The notes below the pieces were generated by a model that worked only from the letters and a program-made list of their open reading frames with translations, did no database searches and was not told the origin of the DNA. Position numbers and translations under genes: made by a program. From Bordetella parapertussis (lineage in GTDB: Bacteria > Pseudomonadota > Gammaproteobacteria > Burkholderiales > Burkholderiaceae_B), in the NCBI GenBank assembly GCA_945882005.1, contig CAMCWG010000050.1:1-13219 (forward strand): DNA of 13,219 bases, given 5' to 3'. Positions 1 through 6,690 of this stretch are shown in pieces. Within the stretch, counting starts at the first letter, position 1. Each line of letters begins with the position of its first letter.

Positions 1-696
1 CAGGCCTGTGTCCAGCAGTATGTGAATGCGGGTGCACGCGTTTCGATTTGGGATCGCGACCCCCAGGCGCTTGAGGTCGCGCAGGCTCTGCATGGCTCAA
101 CGGTGCATACGGTTCAGGTTGATGTGTCTGACGAGGCCTCTGTTGCCCAGGCACTCGCTTCCTCCACTAACTATTGCCCCCATATTGATATATTGCTCAA
201 CAGCGCCGGCATCACTGGCCCAAATGTGACGGTTGTCGACTACCCGCTGAGCGAGTGGGATCGTGTGTTTGCAATCAATGTGCGCGGCACCTTGCTCGCG
301 TGTCAGGCCGTGGTCCCTCTTATGAAACTGGCGGGCCAGGGGCATGGGATAGGGCGCATCGTGAATATCGCTTCCGTCGCTGGCAAAGAAGGCAACCCTA
401 ACGCGTCGGCGTATAGCGCTTCAAAAGCTGCAGTGATTGGCTTGACCAAGTCTTTAGGCAAAGAGCTTGCCCTGACAGGCATTGCAGTGAACTGCATCAC
501 GCCTGCGGCAGTGCGCACCGGCATGTTTGATCAGATGACGCAACAGCATATTGATTTCATGCTGTCCAAGATTCCTATGAATCGTTTTGGCAGTGTCGAT
601 GAGATTGCGAATTTGGTGATGTGGCTATCGTCAGATGCGTGCAGCTTCTCAACGGGCGCCGCGTTTGATATTTCTGGCGGTCGCGCAACATATTGA
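1..696 (+). CDS. SDR-family NAD(P)-dependent oxidoreductase, 5' end cut by window
   Basis: The reading frame is open from base 1, so the gene begins upstream; 231 residues are visible, ending TGA at 694-696. Numbering from the window edge, the classical short-chain dehydrogenase core is present: the NSAG motif (67-70), catalytic Ser125 in IAS, and Tyr138/Lys142 in YSASK. The glycine-rich TGxxxGxG cofactor motif would lie just off the left edge, so about 20 residues are missing. The GTG at 22 is an internal valine codon, not the start. The FAH-fold hydrolase 50 bases downstream suggests a sugar-acid route in which an SDR oxidises 2-keto-3-deoxy-L-fuconate or -rhamnonate to the 2,4-diketo form. 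That substrate is inferred from context; a 3-oxoacyl-ACP-reductase-like or other SDR role cannot be excluded. Confidence 0.9.
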   Translation, partial: QACVQQYVNAGARVSIWDRDPQALEVAQALHGSTVHTVQVDVSDEASVAQALASSTNYCPHIDILLNSAGITGPNVTVVDYPLSEWDRVFAINVRGTLLACQAVVPLMKLAGQGHGIGRIVNIASVAGKEGNPNASAYSASKAAVIGLTKSLGKELALTGIAVNCITPAAVRTGMFDQMTQQHIDFMLSKIPMNRFGSVDEIANLVMWLSSDACSFSTGAAFDISGGRATY

Positions 697-746
697 TTAC
701 ACGTCGCGATAGCTGTTAAATTCAGCGCTTCATCCAAGGAGAAGCA

Positions 747-1598
747 ATGAAACTCGTACGCTATGGCGCCAAAGGTAAAGAAAAACCCGGCCTGATCGAC
801 AAAGAAGGCAAGTTGCGTGATCTGTCGGGCATCGTGCCTGATATCACTTCGGCACAGCTGTCTAGCGCGGCGTTGGCCAAGCTTGCCAAAATCAAGACGA
901 GCACCTTGCCCTTGGTAAAAGGTAAGCCACGCTACGGTGTACCACTCGCTGATGTCGGTAAGTTTTTGGCGATCGGTCTGAACTATTCTGACCACGCTGC
1001 AGAAGCCGGCATGCCTTGTCCGAAAGAACCCATTATTTTCTTCAAGGCTGATACCAGTCTGAACGGCCCCAATGATCCGGTGATGTTGCCAAAGGGTTCT
1101 AAGAAATCTGATTGGGAAGTTGAACTCGGCGTGGTGATCGGCAAGAAAGCACGTTACGTCACGAAGAAAGACGCACTCAAGCACGTCGCTGGCTATTGCC
1201 TGATCAATGATGTGTCAGAGCGTGAATACCAAATTGAGCGTGGCGGTACCTGGGACAAGGGTAAGGGCTGCGACACATTCGGCCCTGTCGGTCCTTGGCT
1301 TGTGACGGCAGATGAAATCAAAGACCCACAGAAACTCGGTATGTGGTTGGATGTAAACGGTAAGCGTTTCCAGACCGGCACCACCGAGACCATGATTTTT
1401 GATGTGCAGACGATTGTCAGCTACGTCAGTGAGTTCATGACACTGATGCCAGGCGACATCATCACCACCGGCACGCCACCAGGAGTGGGCATGGGTGTCA
1501 AACCCAAACCACGTTACCTCAAGGCCGGCGACGTCATGACCTTAGGGATCGATGGCCTGGGCGAACAACGTCAAGAGGTTGTTGCGTTTAAGAAGTGA
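747..1598 (+). CDS. Fumarylacetoacetate hydrolase (FAH) family protein
   Basis: A 283-residue protein of the usual length for the small FAH-domain enzymes annotated as 2,4-diketo-3-deoxy sugar-acid hydrolase, ureidoglycolate lyase or HpcE-like isomerase/decarboxylase. Visible features are GLNYSDHAAE (77-86), the divalent-metal ligands Glu124 and Glu126 in DWEVELGVVIG, Asp155 in INDVSERE, and the GTPPGVG loop (242-248). The ATG is preceded by AAGGAG at good spacing. The family cleaves C-C bonds in 1,3-diketo acids using Mg2+ or Mn2+. Next to an SDR, the best guess is cleavage of L-2,4-diketo-3-deoxyfuconate or -rhamnonate to pyruvate plus lactate; the fold is sure, the substrate is not. Its TGA directly abuts the stop codon of the convergent antitoxin gene. 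Confidence 0.93.
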   Translation: MKLVRYGAKGKEKPGLIDKEGKLRDLSGIVPDITSAQLSSAALAKLAKIKTSTLPLVKGKPRYGVPLADVGKFLAIGLNYSDHAAEAGMPCPKEPIIFFKADTSLNGPNDPVMLPKGSKKSDWEVELGVVIGKKARYVTKKDALKHVAGYCLINDVSEREYQIERGGTWDKGKGCDTFGPVGPWLVTADEIKDPQKLGMWLDVNGKRFQTGTTETMIFDVQTIVSYVSEFMTLMPGDIITTGTPPGVGMGVKPKPRYLKAGDVMTLGIDGLGEQRQEVVAFKK

Positions 1599-1886
1599 TC
1601 ACGCTGCCAAGGCGGCAATGACCGCCTTGGGATTGTGCTCAATCACATTGAGGAGCACGCGTGCGGGGCCGTGTGGAACGCGGTCACCGCGCTCCCAGTG
1701 TCGCAGAGTCGCGGCGGAAAAGCCGAATCGGGCAGCAAACTCGAGCTGAGTCATTCCAATTTTTTGACGTAAAGCCTTCACATCAATTGGTCGGGGGCGA
1801 TATACAACCGCGCCTGCCGTGTTTCCCGATGCGTGATTGATAGCCTGCTTCAGGCTGCGCTCAATGCTGCGATGGGCTGCTTTCAA
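1599..1886 (-). CDS. higA: HigA-type HTH antitoxin, TTG start
   Basis: A 95-residue protein with a basic, probably flexible N-terminus (about 1-34) followed by an Xre/Cro-type helix-turn-helix domain (about 35-70; core MTQLEFAARFGFSAATLRHWE). This is the layout of HigA2-like antitoxins, in which the N-terminal stretch wraps the toxin and the HTH binds the operon's own promoter. The start is TTG at 1886-1884. It is favoured because AAGGA lies about 8 bases upstream, and because the start overlaps the toxin's TGA by 4 bases, giving translational coupling. The next methionine (residue 45) falls inside the HTH and would destroy the domain. Toxin-first order is normal for higBA. The 3' end contains a 9-bp hairpin and the stop abuts the FAH-family stop. 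Confidence 0.88.
   Translation of the reverse strand: MKAAHRSIERSLKQAINHASGNTAGAVVYRPRPIDVKALRQKIGMTQLEFAARFGFSAATLRHWERGDRVPHGPARVLLNVIEHNPKAVIAALAA
1607..1630. terminator. 9-bp hairpin near convergent gene ends
   Basis: CCAAGGCGG (1607-1615) and CCGCCTTGG (1622-1630) pair perfectly around a 6-base loop, 8 bases beyond the FAH-family stop. The hairpin lies inside the last codons of the antitoxin. No T-run follows on either strand, so it is not a textbook intrinsic terminator. It could end or stabilise FAH transcripts, or protect the 3' end of the toxin-antitoxin mRNA. Confidence 0.4.
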
Positions 1887-2224
1887 TGCTGTGTCCTTTT
1901 CCAGGTTTGAACTAAAACGGTCGTCAGTTTCGCTAGCTGATTTCGCTGATCTTTCGACATATTCTCTCGCTCGCCTTTTGCAAATACAGTTAACAAGTAA
2001 AGAGGCATGCTCTCGTTGTGAAAGTAATAGACAATTCGGGCTCCGGATCGCTTGCCATGTCCCACCCTAGACCACCTGAGTTTTCGAAGCCCGCCGGTCT
2101 CCTGAATTAATACCCCAGAAAGAGGGTTCCCTGAAAGATATGCGATGACCTCTTCTCGGTCCGTTACTGACAAAATTTTTGTGGCACGCCTAATAAACTC
2201 AGGCAGTTCGACAACTGTTTGCAA
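1883..2224 (-). CDS. higB: HigB/RelE-superfamily toxin, TTG start
   Basis: A 113-residue protein matching the HigB2-like branch of RelE toxins, which cleave mRNA on the ribosome. The conserved blocks are TGGLRKLRW (43-51), the basic loop GKRSGARIVYY (57-67), the strand LLTVFAKGE (77-85) and the helix-forming MSKDQRNQLAKL (89-100). The start is TTG at 2224-2222: homologues typically begin at this same position (M-Q-T-V-V-E-like), and no ATG is available before the upstream in-frame TAA at 2251-2249. No strong Shine-Dalgarno precedes it. The gene overlaps the antitoxin by 4 bases. All key blocks are present, so the toxin looks intact. Activity is inferred from family. Confidence 0.88.
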   Translation of the reverse strand: MQTVVELPEFIRRATKILSVTDREEVIAYLSGNPLSGVLIQETGGLRKLRWSRVGHGKRSGARIVYYFHNESMPLYLLTVFAKGERENMSKDQRNQLAKLTTVLVQTWKRTQH

Positions 2225-2251
2225 AATTGATTGTAATCCAATGGGACGTTA
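2225..2251 (-). promoter_or_regulatory. Possible toxin-antitoxin promoter/operator
   Basis: On the - strand a TACAAT (2235-2230) resembles a -10 box. It sits in an interrupted inverted repeat, TTG-G-ATT-AC-AAT-CAA (2241-2227), just before the toxin's TTG. HigA antitoxins usually bind palindromes at this place. No convincing -35 is seen, and transcription from this box would leave almost no leader. Confidence 0.25.
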
Positions 2252-2321
2252 GTCGGGTGTCCATTTTTGTATGCCGACCACACACTGGTTGACGTGATGT
2301 TTTGCGAAACAAAGAATGCAC

Positions 2322-2439
2322 CTAGCCCGCCAGTCTGGCAATTTAGGTGAACGAGTGGTACACCTTTCAGCCCGAATGTCCGTTGTGGAAATTACGGATA
2401 GAGCCTATTTGAGAACTCAAACGACGAGCGGCGGGCTAG
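2322..2439. other. Structured element closed by a perfect 10-bp inverted repeat
   Basis: CTAGCCCGCC (2322-2331) is the exact reverse complement of GGCGGGCTAG (2430-2439). Between them are further small inverted repeats: GCCAG-T-CTGGC (2329-2339, overlapping the left arm), AGGTG/CACCT (2345-2349 with 2361-2365, extendable by two pairs past an A-A mismatch), TCCGT/ACGGA (2379-2383 with 2394-2398) and TTTGAG/CTCAAA (2408-2413 with 2416-2421). Together they form a multi-branched fold. It fills most of the 2225-2435 gap, and the right arm overlaps the esterase's stop codon. It could be a 3' UTR structure, a small non-autonomous element or a leader for the toxin-antitoxin operon. No T-run, no clear target-site duplication and no coding potential were found. 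Confidence 0.45.
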
Positions 2440-3371
2440 AAGTGATCCCTTAGGGTTTGGGCGCAGAGTTTGACGGCGGTATTGGCCTCGTCAATGATGC
2501 GTCCCATTGGGATGAAGCCGTGAATTTGTCTAGCAAAACAAATGTATTGCGTGGGCACGCCCGCGGCAGATAGTTTGTCAGCGTAGTCCCTGCCCTCATC
2601 ATGCAGCGGATCGTAACCCGCGGTGATCACCATGGCGGGCGGCAGGCCACTGTGGTCTTTGGCCAGCATCGGCGAACCACGCCAATCTTTACGCATCCAT
2701 TGTTCAGGCATGTAATGCCCGAAAAAGTAAGCCATGGTTTCGCGCGTCAGCAAGTAGCCTTCGCCATTTGTGCGCATCGATTCGCGCTCTTGGCTAGCGT
2801 CGGTGACCGGATACAGCAAGAGTTGAAGCACTGGCTTAAACCCATTGTCTCGTTTGAGTGTTAAGGCCACCACCGCTGCTAAGTGCCCCCCCGCGCTATC
2901 TCCGCCAATGGCGATACGCTTTGGGTCAATCTTTAAGGTTGCAGCGTGGCTGTGTATCCAATTGGTCGCGGCAACGCAATCATCTGATGCTGCGGGCATC
3001 ACGTGCTCTGGCCCCATTCGATAGTCGATTGACAGCACGGAGCAGTGAGCCAAGTTCGCCAAGGATCGACACAGCGTGTCGTGGGTATCTAAATCACCAA
3101 TCACGTGGCCACCACCGTGGTAATACACCAGTGCAGGCAAGATGGCGTCGGCTTTGCTGCCGATTGGACGAATCACGCGTACAGGGATCGGACCAAGTGG
3201 TCCCGGTACGTGAATGTCTTTACTTTCTGCGACTTCAGGCGCGTCGGGCTGGCTAAAGAAGCGACGCTCTCGGTAAAATTGCCGCGCTTCAACGGGCGGC
3301 GAGGCATGCATCGGAGGAATCCCTTTTTCTGCAACCAGATCAATCAGGGCTTTGGCTTGTGGATCGAGCAT
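2436..3371 (-). CDS. Alpha/beta hydrolase, HSL-family (family IV) esterase
   Basis: A 311-residue cytoplasmic hydrolase without a signal peptide, the standard length for bacterial hormone-sensitive-lipase-like esterases. It carries the oxyanion-hole motif HGGG (85-88), the nucleophile Ser159 in GDSAGG, Asp254 in YDPLHDEG and His284 in QIHGF, which complete the Ser-Asp-His triad. The N-terminal cap helix (PQAKALIDLVAEKG) is typical. The ATG at 3371-3369 has AGAGGA about 8 bases upstream. It is third in a probable operon after ETF-QO and a cupin, with a 33-base gap. The natural ester substrate is unknown. The TAG stop lies in the right arm of the 2322-2439 structure. Confidence 0.94.
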   Translation of the reverse strand: MLDPQAKALIDLVAEKGIPPMHASPPVEARQFYRERRFFSQPDAPEVAESKDIHVPGPLGPIPVRVIRPIGSKADAILPALVYYHGGGHVIGDLDTHDTLCRSLANLAHCSVLSIDYRMGPEHVMPAASDDCVAATNWIHSHAATLKIDPKRIAIGGDSAGGHLAAVVALTLKRDNGFKPVLQLLLYPVTDASQERESMRTNGEGYLLTRETMAYFFGHYMPEQWMRKDWRGSPMLAKDHSGLPPAMVITAGYDPLHDEGRDYADKLSAAGVPTQYICFARQIHGFIPMGRIIDEANTAVKLCAQTLRDHF

Positions 3372-3404
3372 GGCAGGTTTCCTCTTGTGCAGTAACAGAG
3401 AGCT

Positions 3405-3692
3405 TTAACGCACTTCGATTTCGATGAAGGCGACTTCGTGTGCGCTAGCGTTGATGACGTTGTGATGCACACCCGCTCCACGCGTGTAGGACTGTCCGAG
3501 CTGGAGCGGAAATTCTTTGAGGCCCTCAGGGGTTTCCAAATGCAACAGGCCGTTTGCAATCGGCACGACCACGTAATCGTGGCCGTGGGTGTGCCAGCCA
3601 GTTTCGGCACCCGGCGCGAAGCGCCATTCGGTCACAATCACGCGCGCATTGTCGATTTGTTTGGTCGGAACTGCTTGTGGTCGTATGCTCAT
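3405..3692 (-). CDS. Small single-domain cupin protein
   Basis: A 95-residue protein that is one cupin beta-barrel. Motif 1 supplies HxHxH (His34, His36, His38 in GWHTHGHDY) and motif 2 GVHHNVIN supplies His77, the likely fourth metal position, with Asn81. The usual motif 1 glutamate is replaced by the YVVV stretch, as seen in other small cupins of this type, so metal binding is likely but its geometry is uncertain. The ATG is at 3692-3690 and no strong Shine-Dalgarno is evident. It lies 33 bases from each neighbour, between ETF-QO and the esterase, so it is probably co-transcribed. Function is unknown; it could be a small-molecule-binding or dioxygenase-like protein. Confidence 0.88.
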   Translation of the reverse strand: MSIRPQAVPTKQIDNARVIVTEWRFAPGAETGWHTHGHDYVVVPIANGLLHLETPEGLKEFPLQLGQSYTRGAGVHHNVINASAHEVAFIEIEVR

Positions 3693-3725
3693 GGCGTTTG
3701 CTCGCAGTAGAAAGTGGCTACCAGA

Positions 3726-5372
3726 TTACATGCCGGTGTAGACCGGGCCTTCGCCACCCTGGGGGGCGACCCACACGATATTTTGTGTGGGGTCCTTAAC
3801 ATCGCATGTTTTGCAATGCACGCAGTTCTGCGCGTTGATCTGGAGCTTGTCAGCTCCCTGATCATCTTTGATGTATTCATACACGCCTGCGGGGCAGTAG
3901 CGTGACTCTGGGCCGCCATATTTTGCAAGATTGATTGAGACCGGCACCGATGCATCTTTGAGGGTCAGATGAATCGGCTGATTTTCTTCATGGTTGGTAT
4001 TGGAAATAAATACCGAGCTCAATCGATCAAAGGTCAACACACCATCGGGTTTTGGGTACTCAATGCGTGGACACTGATCAGCCGGTTGCAAGCATTCGTG
4101 ATCGCGTTTGGTGCGATGGATGGTCCAGGGCATATTGCCCTTGAGCAACCATTGCTCGATTCCCGTCATGACGGTACCGACGGCGCGACCCTTCTTAAAC
4201 CATTGTTTGAAGTTGCGCGCTTTGTTCAATTCAGCGTGTAGCCAAGACGACTCAAAGGCAGCTGGGTAGGCGGGTAGTTCGTCGTGGCAGCGTTCCGCGA
4301 CCAGTGCATCGAAAGCAGCTTGCGCAACCATCATGCCTGACTTGATTGCAGCGTGGCTGCCTTTGATGCGAGAGGCATTCAGGAAGCCGGCTTCGCACCC
4401 TACTAACGCGCCGCCTGGGAAAATCAGTTTAGGAAGTGACAACAGACCCCCAGCAGTGATGGCTCGTGCGCCGTAAGCGAGTCGTTTGCCGCCTTCGAAG
4501 GTGCCCCGAATCGCTGGGTGTGTTTTGTAGCGCTGGAATTCTTCAAAAGGGGAGATCCAGGGGTTGGCGTAATCAAGTCCCACCACCATACCCACGGCGA
4601 CCTGGTTGTTGTTCAGGTGATACAAAAAGGAGCCACCGTAGGTATCGGAATCCAGTGGCCAACCTGCTGTATGCACAACTAGGCCAGGTTTAGACTTAGC
4701 TGGATCGATTTCCCATAGTTCTTTGATGCCAATGCCGTAGGCCTGCGGATCCCGGCCTTCGTCAAGCTTGAATTTGGCGATGAGTTCGCGGCCTAGCTGC
4801 CCGCGCGCGCCCTCTGCAAACACGGTGTACTTGGCTAGGAGCTCCATGCCTTGTTGGTACTGGTCCGTTGGCTGGCCATCCCGGCCCACGCCCATGTCGC
4901 CCGTAGCGACACCGCGTACCGCGCCTTTGTCGTCGTACAAGACTTCTGCTGCGGCAAAGCCAGGGAAGATCTCCACGCCAAGTGCCTCAGCTTGTTCGCC
5001 GAGCCAACGCGCTACGTTACCCAGACTAACGATGTAGTTCCCGTGGTTCTGAAAGCACTCGGGTAAGAGCCACTCTGGTGTTTTACGTGAGCCAGTGGGG
5101 GATAAAAATAGAAACTCGTCCTCAGTGACTGCGGTGTCAAGCGGCGCCCCTTTTTCTTTCCAGTCTGGGATGAGTTCTGTCAGTGCGATCGGATCCATGA
5201 TCGCGCCAGACAGGATGTGGGCTCCAATCTCACTACCTTTTTCGAGTACGCACACTGAAACTTCATGATCGCGCTCGGCAGCCAGCTGCTTGAGCTTGAT
5301 GGCGGTTGCCAGGCCAGCGGGACCGCCGCCGACCACAACAACGTCATATTCCATCGATTCACGTGCGGACAT
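3726..5372 (-). CDS. Electron transfer flavoprotein-ubiquinone oxidoreductase (ETF-QO)
   Basis: A 548-residue protein of full family length. It carries an N-terminal FAD-binding Rossmann motif GGGPAG (15-20) and a C-terminal ferredoxin-like module whose four cysteines (Cys493, Cys517, Cys520, Cys523 in RYCPAG and NCVHCKTC) hold one [4Fe-4S] cluster. ETF-QO is a monotopic inner-membrane enzyme that passes electrons from acyl-CoA dehydrogenases, via ETF, to ubiquinone. The ATG at 5372-5370 has GGGAG about 6 bases upstream; an internal ATG at residue 7 is possible but has less support. It heads a - strand operon with the cupin and esterase. It diverges from the thioesterase-scoAB run, a neighbour with matching metabolism (fatty-acid or amino-acid oxidation). 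Confidence 0.97.
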   Translation of the reverse strand: MSARESMEYDVVVVGGGPAGLATAIKLKQLAAERDHEVSVCVLEKGSEIGAHILSGAIMDPIALTELIPDWKEKGAPLDTAVTEDEFLFLSPTGSRKTPEWLLPECFQNHGNYIVSLGNVARWLGEQAEALGVEIFPGFAAAEVLYDDKGAVRGVATGDMGVGRDGQPTDQYQQGMELLAKYTVFAEGARGQLGRELIAKFKLDEGRDPQAYGIGIKELWEIDPAKSKPGLVVHTAGWPLDSDTYGGSFLYHLNNNQVAVGMVVGLDYANPWISPFEEFQRYKTHPAIRGTFEGGKRLAYGARAITAGGLLSLPKLIFPGGALVGCEAGFLNASRIKGSHAAIKSGMMVAQAAFDALVAERCHDELPAYPAAFESSWLHAELNKARNFKQWFKKGRAVGTVMTGIEQWLLKGNMPWTIHRTKRDHECLQPADQCPRIEYPKPDGVLTFDRLSSVFISNTNHEENQPIHLTLKDASVPVSINLAKYGGPESRYCPAGVYEYIKDDQGADKLQINAQNCVHCKTCDVKDPTQNIVWVAPQGGEGPVYTGM

Positions 5373-5403
5373 AAGAGTCTCCCTGCTTAAAAGGTATGAT
5401 GTT

Positions 5404-5417
5404 CAATCGTTCGATTG
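5404..5417. promoter_or_regulatory. Inverted repeat, possible operator in divergent region
   Basis: CAATCG-TT-CGATTG is a perfect 6-2-6 inverted repeat in the 128-base space (5373-5500) between the divergent ETF-QO and thioesterase genes. Its size suits a TetR-type dimer. Acyl-CoA-oxidation genes in betaproteobacteria are commonly controlled by TetR regulators, but which one would bind here is not known from the sequence. A second palindrome, CAAGGCCTTG, lies at 5447-5456. The rest of the gap holds only weak promoter-like hexamers on both strands. Confidence 0.35.
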
Positions 5418-5490
5418 TATTGCACGGCTAGTAGACTTTTTACTGTCAAGGCCTTGCAAAGAGCCGAAGCAACCCTTTTGCATTTCTTGC

Positions 5491-5495
5491 GGAGA
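5491..5495 (+). promoter_or_regulatory. Ribosome binding site deciding a GTG start
   Basis: GGAGA sits five bases before the GTG at 5501. This fixes that codon as the thioesterase start, since the next in-frame ATG (residue 21) would cut into the hotdog domain. Confidence 0.7.
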
Positions 5496-5500
5496 ATCCT

Positions 5501-5944
5501 GTGGCTGTCTCTGATGGACCGACCCTCGCCGTTGGCGATATCTTTGATTTAGATGTGCCCATGCGTTGGGCTGACGCAGACCCCCTCAATCATTTAAACA
5601 ATGCTAATTATTTCCGCTATATGGAAGAAGGGCGCATCCGAATGTTTTACGAGGGTGGGGTTAGCCAATCCGAGCGACTGAACCCCGTGGTCGTACATTG
5701 CTCCTGCGACTTTAAAAAGCCGATTACCTACCCTGCCACCATCCGCGTCAGCCACCGAGTGATCAGCATTGGGCGGTCTAGTATGGAGCACGCAGTTGAT
5801 CTGTCAGTTGTGCAGGGTGAGCAGCTTGAATTGTGTGCCCAGGGCAAGTCGGTCATGGTTTTAATGGACTTTGAGTCGGGCAAGTCTCATCCTTGGCCGC
5901 CTGAGATCCTCCAGGCGTTGGCAAGGTCTATAAATCGTCGATAA
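5501..5944 (+). CDS. Acyl-CoA thioesterase, hotdog fold (4HBT/YbgC-like)
   Basis: A 147-residue single hotdog domain, normal for the 4-hydroxybenzoyl-CoA thioesterase family. The diagnostic block RWADADPLNHLNNANYFRYMEEGR (22-45) carries the acidic residue Asp27, which by analogy to 4HBT Asp17 would be the catalytic one, plus the central helix. The GTG start is supported by GGAGA five bases upstream. It hydrolyses an acyl-CoA to the free acid and CoA; the acyl chain cannot be read from sequence. It precedes scoA by 33 bases on the same strand, so a shared transcript is likely, and it fits CoA-ester turnover in that operon. Confidence 0.9.
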   Translation: MAVSDGPTLAVGDIFDLDVPMRWADADPLNHLNNANYFRYMEEGRIRMFYEGGVSQSERLNPVVVHCSCDFKKPITYPATIRVSHRVISIGRSSMEHAVDLSVVQGEQLELCAQGKSVMVLMDFESGKSHPWPPEILQALARSINRR

Positions 5945-5977
5945 TCTCGTTTAAGCGATAACCAAGGAGCGGTTTGC

Positions 5978-6679
5978 ATGAACAAGCTATATCCAAGCGC
6001 CAAAGAGGCGCTCACCGGGATTCTTAAAGATGGTCAAACCATCGCCGTAGGAGGCTTCGGGCTCTGCGGAATTCCCGAAGCATTGATCGAAGCGGTGCGT
6101 GACCTAGGAACCAAAGACCTGACGTGTATCAGTAACAACGCAGGCGTTGATGGCTTTGGGCTAGGTATGCTGTTGCACACGCGACAAGTGCGTCGCATGG
6201 TGGCGTCCTATGTAGGTGAAAACAAAGAGTTTGAGCGCCAGTATCTGGCGGGTGAGCTCGAGCTCGAATTTACGCCCCAAGGCACCTTGGCTGAGCGACT
6301 GCGTGCGGGTGGAGCAGGGATCCCCGCGTTTTTTACGAAAACGGGTGTGGGTACCGTTGTTGCGGAAGGCAAAGAAATCCGCGAATTCGATGGCGAGCAA
6401 TACATCATGGAACGCGCCTTGGTGCCTGAGGTCTCTCTGGTCAAGGCCTATATCGCTGATCGTAGCGGCAACTTAATATTTAGCAAGACAGCGCGTAACT
6501 TCAATCCGCCTGTTGCGATGGCCGGCAAGATTACGGTTGTTGAGGTTGAGAAGATCGTTGAGAACGGCACACTTGAGCCCGAAAACATCCATCTGCCTGG
6601 AATCTATGTGCATCGCATTGTGATCAATGCGACACCCGAAAAACGCATCGAACAACGTACCGTTCGCGCAGCGAGCTAA
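5978..6679 (+). CDS. scoA: 3-oxoacid CoA-transferase subunit A (SCOT alpha)
   Basis: A 233-residue class I CoA-transferase alpha subunit. It has the CoA-binding signature [10 protein letters not shown] (25-34) and the [12 protein letters not shown] block typical of succinyl-CoA:3-ketoacid (acetoacetate) transferases, rather than of glutaconate or propionate transferases. It forms a complex with the beta subunit encoded 11 bases downstream and moves CoA from succinyl-CoA to acetoacetate or a related 3-oxoacid, feeding acetoacetyl-CoA into central metabolism. AAGGAG stands 8 bases before the ATG. The closely related 3-oxoadipate transferase (PcaI) is the main alternative; no other beta-ketoadipate genes are visible, which favours SCOT. 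Confidence 0.95.
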   Translation: MNKLYPSAKEALTGILKDGQTIAVGGFGLCGIPEALIEAVRDLGTKDLTCISNNAGVDGFGLGMLLHTRQVRRMVASYVGENKEFERQYLAGELELEFTPQGTLAERLRAGGAGIPAFFTKTGVGTVVAEGKEIREFDGEQYIMERALVPEVSLVKAYIADRSGNLIFSKTARNFNPPVAMAGKITVVEVEKIVENGTLEPENIHLPGIYVHRIVINATPEKRIEQRTVRAAS

Positions 6680-6690
6680 GGAGAAAAATC

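Noticed and set aside
531..1184. 217-codon open frame on the - strand
   Set aside because: It is antisense to the SDR end and the FAH gene, whose family motifs are clear; its own translation shows no recognisable domain.
2322..2439. attC site or insertion-sequence remnant
   Set aside because: No GTTRRRY core, no convincing target duplication at the ends (flanks GCAC and AAGT do not match) and no transposase fragment in any frame.
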